Shown here: piece by piece, positions 38,012 through 47,419 of the stretch
Position numbering within the stretch: position 1 is the stretch's first letter
How the letters are laid out: each line of letters starts with the position of its first letter
NCBI GenBank assembly: GCA_030017995.1
Contig: JASEGS010000011.1
Span: forward strand, 1-49,263
DNA length: 49,263 bases
Source: Thermodesulfovibrionales bacterium
GTDB lineage: Bacteria; Nitrospirota; Thermodesulfovibrionia; Thermodesulfovibrionales; Dissulfurispiraceae
Direction of reading: 5' to 3'
The notes under the pieces: model-generated
What the model saw: the letters and a program-made list of their open reading frames with translations, nothing else
Told to the model about the DNA's origin: nothing
Database searches by the model: none
Program-made: the position numbers and the translations under genes

Positions 38012-38526
38012 TTTGCAGTAAAGAACGAGACCGTTATCATAACATCCAGAAGTTCCGCTGCCTCAAAGGCTTTCTTCATGTCTGCTTTTTTAACTGAAAA
38101 AATAAATTGGGATTCTTCCATTTTATATAACATATTAACAAGCTCATTCATAGTTAGTTTTTCCAGCAAGATATCGGTCTTCTCCTCTATTATGGAATAT
38201 CCAATATCCCTCGTCCCTGCTGATTTAATATTTTTCACCTTGCCTTTAATGCCAATGGATAAAAATATTTCATCAACGGTCTGAGCAATGCCGGTTGTCT
38301 TTCTTGCACGCACAGCTTTTTCAAGGGCATTAACATTCTCCTTTGTAGACTTGTATTCGCTTATCAGGGCATTAAACTCTCTTTGCCTGACCCTCAAAGA
38401 CTTTAAGTCATCCTCAGAGGACTTCCATAAAAAAAAGAGGGGGATTGCAAGCACATAAAGCATCACTGCAAGCAAAGGCAGTCTGAATCTCTTTAATCTC
38501 TTTAGTCTGCTCATAACAACCTTCAT
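38008..38526 (-). CDS. gspM: Type II secretion system protein GspM
   Basis: 172 residues from the ATG at 38526, which has AGAGG 6 bases upstream; the longer ORF overlaps gspL. A basic cytoplasmic start, one helix (about 16-34: LLAVMLYVLAIPLFFLW), a coiled coil and a small ferredoxin-like periplasmic domain match GspM, the inner-membrane partner of GspL. Confidence 0.85.
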   Translation of the reverse strand: MKVVMSRLKRLKRFRLPLLAVMLYVLAIPLFFLWKSSEDDLKSLRVRQREFNALISEYKSTKENVNALEKAVRARKTTGIAQTVDEIFLSIGIKGKVKNIKSAGTRDIGYSIIEEKTDILLEKLTMNELVNMLYKMEESQFIFSVKKADMKKAFEAAELLDVMITVSFFTAK

Positions 38527-38536
38527 GCTTAACCTC

Positions 38537-39598
38537 TTATTGCCTTGTTTTTGCCACCACAGTAAACAATATCTTATTGTCATGTGAGGTCTTAATATCA
38601 GAAATAGAGACCTCGTTCATCAATTCTGAAAGATTTGCTTTTAAACTATCTATGACATTCATACGCAGGGCATCTCCCTTGATAATTACCACATCCCTTT
38701 CGATGTTTATTTCGCTTAATGCTATGCCGGGCGGCATCTTCTTTGATAATTCGAGCAGGAAGCCAAGGGCTTTTACACCCTTCAATGCATCATCCTTCCC
38801 CCGAAGATATTTCATTTGTGCCTTTATCTGATAAAGCTCATCAATTATCTTATCCCCCCCTGGAAATATTGTGAGATACTCTTTCCTCATCTGTCTCTTT
38901 ATTGAGGATGCCTCTGTTTTTGAAGATATTATCCTGAGGGCAAAATCAGAATTTATTATCAGAGATAGCAGCAGAGCAAGGATAGAAGTCACTCTGAGAG
39001 TCTTTCCAATTGCCTCCCTGTCTTTTTTATATGCAAATTCTCCTTTCCTTAAATTAATAGAATGCGCCATAATTTCTTTTTTTGCTGCTTCTATCCTCTC
39101 ATTATCCTGCATTTTTGCAGGGTCTAAAAGCCGTGATGTCAGTTTTTCAACATCTCCACTTACTTCCTGCAATTCAATTGATGTGATAATTTTGGGGTCA
39201 ATGTTAATAGATAAAAATCGTGACAGCAACTCCCGAATATATTTCTTCTCTACATATGCCACGAGGATATCAAAGGTGTTGCCGGAATTATTAAGAATAA
39301 TAAAGTCGAAAACTATATCTTCGCATTTATTCATTATAAGACTCTCCATTTCCAACGGAATTATGTTTTCCAGCTTTTCCCTATCGGAGAATGGAAGGCT
39401 CAATATCCTGAAATCCAGCGCATCGAGCGGCAAACTCAAATAGAATTCCTTTACAACAGGCATATCCAAACCGGCATTCCATGAGCATTTTAATGAATCC
39501 TCAAATTCGTATCCTGCCCCGCTGCTCCTGAATATATAAAGAGAAAACTCATCAGAGTCATGATAGCTGCTGATATCAATAAATCCTGACTTATTCAT
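38537..39598 (-). CDS. gspL: Type II secretion system protein GspL
   Basis: About 353 residues from the ATG at 39598; the longer frame overlaps gspK. An actin-like cytoplasmic domain (SLPLDALDFRILSLPFSD) is followed by one helix (about 203-220: SILALLLSLII) and a periplasmic ferredoxin-like domain. It anchors GspE to the membrane with GspM. Confidence 0.85.
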   Translation of the reverse strand: MNKSGFIDISSYHDSDEFSLYIFRSSGAGYEFEDSLKCSWNAGLDMPVVKEFYLSLPLDALDFRILSLPFSDREKLENIIPLEMESLIMNKCEDIVFDFIILNNSGNTFDILVAYVEKKYIRELLSRFLSINIDPKIITSIELQEVSGDVEKLTSRLLDPAKMQDNERIEAAKKEIMAHSINLRKGEFAYKKDREAIGKTLRVTSILALLLSLIINSDFALRIISSKTEASSIKRQMRKEYLTIFPGGDKIIDELYQIKAQMKYLRGKDDALKGVKALGFLLELSKKMPPGIALSEINIERDVVIIKGDALRMNVIDSLKANLSELMNEVSISDIKTSHDNKILFTVVAKTRQ

Positions 39599-39603
39599 AC
39601 CAT

Positions 39604-40518
39604 TTACACTTCTCTCCAATATTGCATGATTATACTGCTGCCCTCTATCTTCATCACACATTCTATAATTCTTTTTATGCCTTTGTCCTCAGCAATGGAT
39701 ATCATGCGGAAATTAGCTGCCTTAACAGCGATCCTTCCCATGAGAGATTGTCCAACAGCGTTATTGAGCCCGGCCACCGTGAGAATAGACTCCGGGGACT
39801 CAAAAGGCTTAATATCCCTGTGCTCCACTATCCTCTGTGCCAGATCAGATGTCATATCTTCGTGCATAGATATTATAACAGGCAGAGAGGCTGTATTAAT
39901 GTTTATCATTTCGTCATCAGTCTTATTAATGCCATATACTGTTATATAAGGAGATAATTTTTCATAACTTTTTTTGTCAACTCCATGGATAAGGAGCATT
40001 TCATCCTGACTGTCTAAATACGCATTTTTTGCTCCTTCTTCAGAGTCTTTTAAAAGAGGCTCGCTGTCTTTGTCAATCCAGTCAACAAGCCTGTCAGCAA
40101 TGGTTTCGTCAAGATCAAGAACTCTGAGAAGTCTTTTAAGGGATTTGTAAGCCCTTTCATTTAACTTGCCGTTGGGCCAGACTATGGAATTGACGTTGAA
40201 TTTTGAGTTTTCATCCTCTGCTGAAATAATCACCCTGCTTTTAAAACGATTAACCTCCTGCATTGGCAGCATGTCATGTATCGGCAGTTCTATTTTTGCA
40301 GGATATGTATAAGACCTGAGTCTTTCTATATCAGACAGCGCATTAGCTCCTAATGACAAACCTGACTCAGCTATAAGAGATAACCTCTGGGATTCCTTCC
40401 AGTTATGCAGACTGGTCGTTGTTGTATAAACACCATGAGCAAATTCCACCACCATGGCAGTTATAACAACCAGTATTGCCAATGTAATAACCAGTGCCAG
40501 GCCTTTTTCGTTTTTCAT
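39604..40518 (-). CDS. gspK: Minor pseudopilin GspK
   Basis: 304 residues from the ATG one base after the gspJ stop. The prepilin site is KG-LALVITLAILVV; it lacks Glu at +5, as expected for GspK. The large alpha domain contains DEDSKFNVN-like SAEDENSKFNVN and VDWIDKDSEP (Ca/metal site region). It caps the pseudopilus with I and J. Confidence 0.92.
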   Translation of the reverse strand: MKNEKGLALVITLAILVVITAMVVEFAHGVYTTTTSLHNWKESQRLSLIAESGLSLGANALSDIERLRSYTYPAKIELPIHDMLPMQEVNRFKSRVIISAEDENSKFNVNSIVWPNGKLNERAYKSLKRLLRVLDLDETIADRLVDWIDKDSEPLLKDSEEGAKNAYLDSQDEMLLIHGVDKKSYEKLSPYITVYGINKTDDEMININTASLPVIISMHEDMTSDLAQRIVEHRDIKPFESPESILTVAGLNNAVGQSLMGRIAVKAANFRMISIAEDKGIKRIIECVMKIEGSSIIMQYWREV

Positions 40519-40519
40519 A

Positions 40520-41200
40520 TCAGATTGCCTTCCCAATCCGCAGTTTTGCTGTATCTGACACAGTTATTCGTTTTTTCTCATTCCCTATATTCACCGAAAT
40601 AGATATTTTTACTTCAGCAGGAATGTTATTTATCATCTCGCTATCCCATGTCTTTACCCACATATCAGCATATTTAGCCTCAATAGTGAATGACTCCACA
40701 TCTTCCATAAGCTCAACACCTTCTGTTTTATCATTATCGGAATAGGCTGATGTTATTCTTTTTATCAAAGCAAGCCGCTGCTGCCCAAAATCCTCCTCCG
40801 GCGTCCGCAATCCCGATTTATGCCCGCCGTTTGTCTTGTCTGTTCGATTTCCTTCTACTGTATAACTTATTTTACACACACCTGGCAGCAAATGGGTAAA
40901 TGCGGTGAAGGTTATCCCTGCTATCTGTCTATCGTAAATATCTCTGTTAGTGATTTTAAAAACAGAGTAACTCTTATCTGAATAGAAAAAAGAAGACTCC
41001 AACTCTCTTTTCAATACATCAATCATGTTGCGGGCTTCCTGAAGTCTTATAAGGGAGTTGTCAACTGCATCAACTGCTTTTTTAGAAAGCGCAAAAGCAC
41101 TGTAAAGGGCTATAATTATAACAGAGATGATTGTGATAGGGATCAGTATCTCCAATAAAGTAAATCCTGTCTGACGGCAGTATGCCTTTATCCTTGTCAT
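40520..41200 (-). CDS. gspJ: Minor pseudopilin GspJ
   Basis: 226 residues from the ATG at 41200, which leaves a short basic leader before the prepilin cleavage site G-FTLLEI. A GTG at 41236 overlapping the gspI stop is also possible. One N-terminal helix and a beta-rich head follow. Confidence 0.9.
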   Translation of the reverse strand: MTRIKAYCRQTGFTLLEILIPITIISVIIIALYSAFALSKKAVDAVDNSLIRLQEARNMIDVLKRELESSFFYSDKSYSVFKITNRDIYDRQIAGITFTAFTHLLPGVCKISYTVEGNRTDKTNGGHKSGLRTPEEDFGQQRLALIKRITSAYSDNDKTEGVELMEDVESFTIEAKYADMWVKTWDSEMINNIPAEVKISISVNIGNEKKRITVSDTAKLRIGKAI

Positions 41201-41235
41201 AAAAAATATGACGCCTATTTTAAAATCTGTCGGCA

Positions 41236-41574
41236 CTATTTATTTTTCCTGATAAGCTTGCTCAGCCTAATTTCTTCTTTCCCATTTCTGACCACAACAT
41301 TTATCTCCACCAAATCATAGAAAGAAAAATCCTTTATATTCGTCTCGTATAAAAATCCGTCATAAGGTTCAGGGAAATTTCCTTTACTGTTTTCGGGCTT
41401 TTTCTCCATCTCATAAATCTTTCCTTTTGCTAAATTAACAGCAAAAGTCTCGACGGTCTGCCTTTCAGCAATACCGAGGTGGTAGTTCAGAGTATAAATA
41501 AGGGTAACAAGCAATCCGCCAACTATCGCAATGCTTATCATAACCTCAAGAAGAGTAAAACCCTTATTCCTCAT
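41236..41574 (-). CDS. gspI: Minor pseudopilin GspI
   Basis: 112 residues with a five-residue leader and G-FTLLEVMISIAIV. It overlaps gspH by 11 bases. It nucleates the pseudopilus tip with J and K. Confidence 0.93.
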   Translation of the reverse strand: MRNKGFTLLEVMISIAIVGGLLVTLIYTLNYHLGIAERQTVETFAVNLAKGKIYEMEKKPENSKGNFPEPYDGFLYETNIKDFSFYDLVEINVVVRNGKEEIRLSKLIRKNK

Positions 41575-42025
41575 ATATTTTAACCCTGCCGCTTAATGGA
41601 TTCATTGACACTGCCATAGCAGATTTCTCTCCCCTCATATGAAATATCATTGCTTCTGATACGCCAAATGGATTAAAAAATATAGTGACCTCCCCTTCTG
41701 TCACCTTGCCTTTTGACTGTAACCATAGAGCATAGAGGCTTTTAATTGTCTCCACTTTTGTTCCCTCAGGGCAGGTATAGATTACAATTCCCTCTTTGAA
41801 ATCAATCTTCATAGTGAATGTATCCTTCGTAGATGTAGCGCTGTCATAAAGGTACCTCAATATAGAGGCAACCCTTTTAGACTCTGATTTTACCTTGTCT
41901 TCGCCAAAATCAGAAAACCTAGGCATGGCAAGAACAGCCAGCATGGAGAGAATAAATATTGCCAATATCAGTTCAAAAAAAGTAAATCCCTTATCTTTGC
42001 ATATCCCAGCTCGTAATATCAGCAT
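41564..42025 (-). CDS. gspH: Minor pseudopilin GspH
   Basis: 153 residues from the ATG at 42025. The prepilin motif is G-FTFFELILAIFILSM. The gene starts within the end of gspG, overlapping it by 35 bases. An ATG at 42061 is the alternative start. Confidence 0.88.
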   Translation of the reverse strand: MLILRAGICKDKGFTFFELILAIFILSMLAVLAMPRFSDFGEDKVKSESKRVASILRYLYDSATSTKDTFTMKIDFKEGIVIYTCPEGTKVETIKSLYALWLQSKGKVTEGEVTIFFNPFGVSEAMIFHMRGEKSAMAVSMNPLSGRVKIYEE

Positions 42026-42425
42026 CCTTGTCTTTTCCGCCTTCTTTGCCGTCAGCCCCATAACTCAGAATATCGAAGTCTCCATAAAGACCCGGCGATA
42101 TATATATATAGGGATTCTTCCATGGATCCAAAGGCAATTTCCGCTGCTCCAGATACCCCCCATCTCTGTAGTTTTGAGGAATTTTCCCTGTGGCTGGTTT
42201 TTCCACAAGGGCAGCCAATCCTTGCTCTGTGTCAGGGTAAAAGCCATTGTCCATCTTGAATAATTTCAATGCTGTCTCAAAGTTCCTTATCTGCACCTTA
42301 GCTTCTGCAATACGGGCATCATCTGTCCTTCCTATAATTTTCGGCGCGACAATAGCCGCAAGAAGACTTAAAATAAAGACCACAACTAATATCTCAAGAA
42401 GTGTAAAGCCTTTCGCATCTCTCAT
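41991..42425 (-). CDS. gspG: Major pseudopilin GspG
   Basis: 144 residues from the ATG at 42425, with AGGAGG 6 bases upstream. MRDAKG-FTLLEILVVVFIL is the prepilin signal. The Ca2+-binding C-terminal region (LDPWKNPYIYI, DILSYGADGKEGG, DADITSW) is typical of GspG, the main pseudopilus subunit. Confidence 0.96.
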   Translation of the reverse strand: MRDAKGFTLLEILVVVFILSLLAAIVAPKIIGRTDDARIAEAKVQIRNFETALKLFKMDNGFYPDTEQGLAALVEKPATGKIPQNYRDGGYLEQRKLPLDPWKNPYIYISPGLYGDFDILSYGADGKEGGKDKDADITSWDMQR

Positions 42426-42483
42426 GAACATCCTCCTTTTGACAAATCTATGTCCAATAAGATAAGCCAATATTCAAAGGGCA

Positions 42484-43659
42484 TCACTTAATCAATTGGT
42501 TTAGCTGAAACATGGGCAGCAATACTGCCATTACTATGAAGCTCACAACGAGTCCCATAAACAATATCATGGCGGGTTCAAGGACAGCCACTGCCCGGCT
42601 AACCCTTCTTTTAAACTCCTCTTCATAAGCATCTGCCGCCTTTAACAGAGTCACCGACAGCTTGCCGCTCTTTTCTCCTGTAGCCACTACCTGAAGGAAA
42701 ACAGGTGAAAAATCAGTAAGAGATGCTGAAAGCCTCTGTCCTTCTGCTACTTTCCTCTCCGAGTCCATTATGGATAGCTCCATTGCCCTGTTGCCTACTG
42801 CCTTAGAAGAAAACTTCAGCGCCCTTAAAATTGGCATCCCACCCTCAATAAGGAAACCGAGCGTCCGCGCAAATCTGGCATAATAAAGATTCTGAATAAT
42901 ATTGCCTGGAAGTTTCAGCATTATCTTGCCAAATAATACCCTTTTGCGCCTGAAAAACCTTTTCAGCAATAGAAACAGTCCGACAGCTCCGCCGGTTATC
43001 GCCCACCAGTAATTGATAAATATATGGCTCACTTTTATTAACGCTATTGTTATAAACGGAAGGGATGCCCTCATATCATCAAAAATTCTAACCATTTTAG
43101 GCATTACAAAAGTAAAAAGGAATGATATCACTACTATGCTCACGCCTGCCATAAACATGGGATAAACCATTGCGGATCTTACCTTTGCCCTGAGATCATT
43201 CTGCCCTTCCAGAAAATCTGCAAGCCCTGCAAGTACTTTGTCAAGATTGCCGCTTTCTTCGCCAGATTGAATCATACCTGTATAAAATTCCGGAAAATAA
43301 TCACTGTATTCCTCCAATGCCCTGTGTAAACTTGCGCCGCCTGTCACCTTTTCCTTAATAGCCACAAGCATATCTCTGTAAAAACCTTTCTTTTCATAAG
43401 AAATTGAACTAAGGGCATCTATTAGAGGAACACCTGTTGAAAGGAGAAGAGAAAGTTGACGAGTTATGTAAGGCAGAAAGTTCTCATCAACTCTCCGGAA
43501 TATACCTTTTCTCGCTCTGACAACTGATTCTGCGATTTCACTGGGGAAAATGCCTTCTGCTTTCAGCCTTGCAGCAACATCAGGACGCCCTGATGCTTCA
43601 ATAACACCTGATACATCTCTGCCGTTTGTTCTATATCCGCTATATCTGAATATCGGCAT
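42484..43659 (-). CDS. gspF: Type II secretion inner-membrane platform protein GspF
   Basis: 391 residues: two cytoplasmic six-helix repeats (LLSTGVPLIDALSSIS and LIEGGMPILRALKFSS) and three transmembrane helices near 167-190, 215-235 and 365-387. Overlaps gspE by 20 bases. Confidence 0.95.
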   Translation of the reverse strand: MPIFRYSGYRTNGRDVSGVIEASGRPDVAARLKAEGIFPSEIAESVVRARKGIFRRVDENFLPYITRQLSLLLSTGVPLIDALSSISYEKKGFYRDMLVAIKEKVTGGASLHRALEEYSDYFPEFYTGMIQSGEESGNLDKVLAGLADFLEGQNDLRAKVRSAMVYPMFMAGVSIVVISFLFTFVMPKMVRIFDDMRASLPFITIALIKVSHIFINYWWAITGGAVGLFLLLKRFFRRKRVLFGKIMLKLPGNIIQNLYYARFARTLGFLIEGGMPILRALKFSSKAVGNRAMELSIMDSERKVAEGQRLSASLTDFSPVFLQVVATGEKSGKLSVTLLKAADAYEEEFKRRVSRAVAVLEPAMILFMGLVVSFIVMAVLLPMFQLNQLIK

Positions 43660-45175
43660 AATCCTTTTGCGTCACCCTCATAATCTCTTCAAGGGTGGTA
43701 TAACCCTTCAAAACTTTATGAAGTCCATCCTGATAAAGTGTCTTCATTCCTTTTGAGACAGCATGGTCTTTTATAATCTGTGAATCCTTTCTCTCTGTAA
43801 TCATCTGCCTTATTTCTCTATCCACATATAAAAGCTCAAATATACCTGTTCTGCCGAGATAGCCGCTTCCTTTGCATTTATCACATCCAGCGCCTCTGTA
43901 TAAGGTCAGAGATGATGAGGGTTCCAATAAAGAAGAAAAATATTTTGCCTCGCTCTCTGTTGGAACATACTGCTTTCTACAATACGGGCATATATTCCGC
44001 ACCAATCTCTGCGCCAGAACAGCCATAAGGGATGAGGCAACCAGAAAAGACTCAACTCCCATGTCAATAAGCCTTGTAACAGCAGAAGGAGCATCATTTG
44101 TATGGAGTGTGCTCAACACCAGATGGCCTGTCAGGGACGCCTGAATCGCTATCTCCGCAGTCTCAAAATCTCTTATCTCTCCAACCATTATCACATCAGG
44201 GTCCTGCCTCAATATAGATCTGAGACCAGTAGCAAAGGTAAAGCCCACCTTAGTATTTACCTGCATCTGGCCTATACCTTTAATCTGGTATTCTACCGGG
44301 TCTTCAACTGTTATAATATTTTTCTCCTCTGTGTGTATTCTGTTTATAGCTGCATATAGCGTAGTTGTCTTTCCGCTTCCTGTAGGTCCTGTTACAAGTA
44401 TAAAGCCGTTTGTCCTTCCTAAGAGTTCATCAAATCGCATCTTCTCTTTCCCATCAAAACCCAGTTCATCCATTCCTATAAGCCCATGCTTCCTATCAAG
44501 CAGCCTCAAAACAGCCCTCTCTCCAAAGCTTGTAGGGACCACCGAGACCCTTATATCTATGTCCCTCCCTCCTATAAGTATCCTTATACGGCCGTCCTGT
44601 GGAAGCCTCTTTTCAGCAATGTCAAGGTTAGCCATTATCTTTACCCTGCTTATCAGGGCATTCTGAATAATTTTGGGCGGCGTAAGCACGGTGCGAAGCA
44701 TCCCGTCAATTCGTATCCTTACATCCAATTCCTTTTCATAAGGCTCTATATGAATATCACTTGCGTTTTCCATTGCTGCCTGCTGTATCAAGGCATTAAG
44801 GAGGCGGATGATAGGAGCCTCTTCTGTGAGTTCAAGAATATCCCTCGGTCTTTGAAATTCAGTTGCAACAGTTGAGAGGTCGTCTCCTGATATGCCCTCC
44901 ATAACTTCTACCGCCGTCCCCAACTGCCCATATACTCTGTTAATTGTATCAATAACAATATCCACAGTTGTCTTTAACGGATACGGCTTAAGATGGTGTT
45001 TTCTTGACAGCTCGCGAAGGGCAAAAAAGCCACTTTCATCAGCCACAGCAGCCATAAGAAATCTGTCAATTTTTTTCAAAGGCATTACAACATTATTCTT
45101 TGCAAAAGTCAGCGGGACATCTTTAACGAAGGCAAGGTCTATTTCGTCATCTCTGATACTATTGATATTTTCCAT
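43640..45175 (-). CDS. gspE: Type II secretion ATPase GspE
   Basis: 511 residues. Walker A GPTGSGKTTTL, Asp box, Walker B VGEIRDFETAE, His box and the zinc tetracysteine (CPYC...CDKCKGSG) are present. It drives pseudopilus assembly from the cytoplasm. Confidence 0.97.
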   Translation of the reverse strand: MENINSIRDDEIDLAFVKDVPLTFAKNNVVMPLKKIDRFLMAAVADESGFFALRELSRKHHLKPYPLKTTVDIVIDTINRVYGQLGTAVEVMEGISGDDLSTVATEFQRPRDILELTEEAPIIRLLNALIQQAAMENASDIHIEPYEKELDVRIRIDGMLRTVLTPPKIIQNALISRVKIMANLDIAEKRLPQDGRIRILIGGRDIDIRVSVVPTSFGERAVLRLLDRKHGLIGMDELGFDGKEKMRFDELLGRTNGFILVTGPTGSGKTTTLYAAINRIHTEEKNIITVEDPVEYQIKGIGQMQVNTKVGFTFATGLRSILRQDPDVIMVGEIRDFETAEIAIQASLTGHLVLSTLHTNDAPSAVTRLIDMGVESFLVASSLMAVLAQRLVRNICPYCRKQYVPTESEAKYFSSLLEPSSSLTLYRGAGCDKCKGSGYLGRTGIFELLYVDREIRQMITERKDSQIIKDHAVSKGMKTLYQDGLHKVLKGYTTLEEIMRVTQKDYADIQI

Positions 45176-45202
45176 AAATAAAAATCTGCAATTTTATCGG
45201 TG

Positions 45203-47383
45203 TCATTTGACCTTAATCTTATAATTCGGCTCTGCATATTCAATCTCCGGCATGGACGAAAACTCACTTATTGCGTCCTCCACATCTTGCCCTTTTCTCA
45301 GTCTGATATGATACACCTTTAGCTGTTCAGTATATTTAATCAATGTGGCGCCTTTTTTAGATATTATATCAGCAGCCTTTTCATTGTTAATCCCTTCTTT
45401 AAATTTCACAAGAAGTTCTCCTTCTACATAATGTTTTTCTTTTTTTACGAATTCCATCCGTTTGTCTCCTGTTATCCTGCCAAGCCCTTCAGCGTCTTTA
45501 ACCACATGAGGCGTGAGGAAGACCAACAAGTTTGTCTTTTTCTTGGCAACGCTCTTATTCTTAAAAAGCCATCCGAGCAAGGGGATGTCGCCGAGAAGCG
45601 GAATCTTTGTCAGATTCTCTTCATCTTTTTCCTGAATGAGACCCCCTATAATCACTGTCTGCCTGTCCTTGACAACAACAGATGTTTTTGTAGAACGCTT
45701 GGTGGTAGTAGGACCAACATTTATGAGAATGCTGGAATCAGCCTCCTGCTTTACTGATGATATCTCCTGATATATATCGAGCTTTACATAATCGCCCTCT
45801 GTTATCTGAGGGGTTATTTTCAGCTTTATCCCGACATCCTGCCTTTCTATAGAACTGAGAACCGTATTGGTGGTAGTTATATCCCTCTCTCTCTTTGATA
45901 TGAAAGGCACATTCTCACCAACAACAATCTCTGCTTCCTTATTGTCTGATGTCAGCAACTGCGGTGTTGACAACACATTTACCGCCCCCTTAAATTCATT
46001 AAGATTAAATAGTGCCGCAAAGCCGGGAACGGTCAGAGTAGATGTTGAAACAGCTCCTGTAGAAGGGTCTATAGTCGTTATGGGGATATCAAGAAAATTG
46101 CCCATGCCCCCCATAGTAAGTCCATTCAGCCCATAAATAATAGACTCGATAGAAGAGGTACCAATATTGCCAAAGCCTCCTATAAATACCGGCTCCCCGT
46201 TATGCTTAACTGTTGCTCTCCATTTCACTCCGAGTTCTCTTAATTCGTCAATAGACACTTCTGCTATCATTGCCTCAACAAATACCTGTCTTCTCCTTTT
46301 ATCAAGCTGTTTTATAATATGCAGAAGGCTTTGATAATCCGCAGGCGAGGCTACTATTATAAGGGAATTGGTCGCTTTGTCAGCAGCAATCGTTATGCCG
46401 CTGACAGTTTCGAAAGGCGTTGCCGGCGCCGCGCCTACAACTGGCTGCTTCTGCGGCTGAGCGCTCCTTATAATGCCTTCCATAACCTTTGCCAATTCAG
46501 TAGCGTCAGCGTTCTCGAGAAAATATACATTGATCCTGCCGCGCTCTCCAGGGGAAGACACATCAATAGCAGCAATGAGGGATTTCATCGACTCCTTTAT
46601 CTTTCTGTCCCCAAATAGTATTACAGCATTCAGTCTCTGGTCTGCCACGGACTTTGCAGCTTCTGTCTGAGCCTGCTGTCCGACCATACCCTTAATCTTG
46701 CTGTGTCCAACTCCTTCATTTAATATCTTTGCGACAGAATCAGCATTAGCGAATTTCAAAAATACAATATCAGCATCTTCTTTCAGTGACGGCTGATCAA
46801 TGCTCTCTACTATATTAAGCACCTTTTCTATATTTAGACCTGAATCTACTAAAAGCAGCAAGTTTCCCGGACCAAAAGACGATATATAACCATCTCTTGA
46901 AACGATAGGTTGCAAAAGCTTTATAGCGTCTTCTGATGATATATTCTTCAAAGATATCAATCTTGCGATATATCCTTCGTTTACAGGTCGTTGCTCACTT
47001 GACATTGACACTTTTACGCCTTTTTGTTTCGCCTCAGACGTCGGTATGATCTTATACGCATCAATACCGGAAGGCACAACAGTAAATCCTTTTAACTCAA
47101 GCACAGATGTAAAGAGATTGAATGCATCAGAAACAGAAAGCTTTGACGGTGCTATAATAGTTATTTTCCCCTTAATCCTGTCGTCAAAGATAAAGTTTTT
47201 GCCGGTTATCTCGCTTATAAACTTCGTTACCATTGGAAGATCAACTTCAACGAAATTAAATGTAACTTTTTCTTCTTTTTTTGTGTCAGCAAAAGAAATT
47301 TGCACAAAAATGAATGAATGATTAACGATAAAACCTAAGAGGAAAAAGAGCATTAAAAGCAAAAAAAGGTTTTTATTTTTCAT
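45203..47383 (-). CDS. gspD: T2SS secretin GspD with C-terminal subtilisin-propeptide-like domain
   Basis: 726 residues from the ATG at 47383 (AGCAGG upstream). After a signal peptide come the N0 domain (FNFVEVDLPMVTKFISEITG), N1-N3 ring domains and the secretin barrel (VLSTPQLLTSDNKEAEIVVGE, VVVKDRQTVIIGGL, IPLLGDIPLLGWLF). The last ~76 residues (45206-45433) are not secretin: VEGELLVKFKEGINNEK, VYHIRLRKGQDVEDAI and EIEYAEPNY match the fervidolysin/I9-type prodomain of S8 proteases. An S8 protease gene lies divergently beyond gspC. I read this as a true fusion because it is one open frame. Confidence 0.93.
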   Translation of the reverse strand: MKNKNLFLLLMLFFLLGFIVNHSFIFVQISFADTKKEEKVTFNFVEVDLPMVTKFISEITGKNFIFDDRIKGKITIIAPSKLSVSDAFNLFTSVLELKGFTVVPSGIDAYKIIPTSEAKQKGVKVSMSSEQRPVNEGYIARLISLKNISSEDAIKLLQPIVSRDGYISSFGPGNLLLLVDSGLNIEKVLNIVESIDQPSLKEDADIVFLKFANADSVAKILNEGVGHSKIKGMVGQQAQTEAAKSVADQRLNAVILFGDRKIKESMKSLIAAIDVSSPGERGRINVYFLENADATELAKVMEGIIRSAQPQKQPVVGAAPATPFETVSGITIAADKATNSLIIVASPADYQSLLHIIKQLDKRRRQVFVEAMIAEVSIDELRELGVKWRATVKHNGEPVFIGGFGNIGTSSIESIIYGLNGLTMGGMGNFLDIPITTIDPSTGAVSTSTLTVPGFAALFNLNEFKGAVNVLSTPQLLTSDNKEAEIVVGENVPFISKRERDITTTNTVLSSIERQDVGIKLKITPQITEGDYVKLDIYQEISSVKQEADSSILINVGPTTTKRSTKTSVVVKDRQTVIIGGLIQEKDEENLTKIPLLGDIPLLGWLFKNKSVAKKKTNLLVFLTPHVVKDAEGLGRITGDKRMEFVKKEKHYVEGELLVKFKEGINNEKAADIISKKGATLIKYTEQLKVYHIRLRKGQDVEDAISEFSSMPEIEYAEPNYKIKVK

Positions 47384-47419
47384 ACCTGCTCCAAAATTAG
47401 TTGATAGTCTACAAACCAT

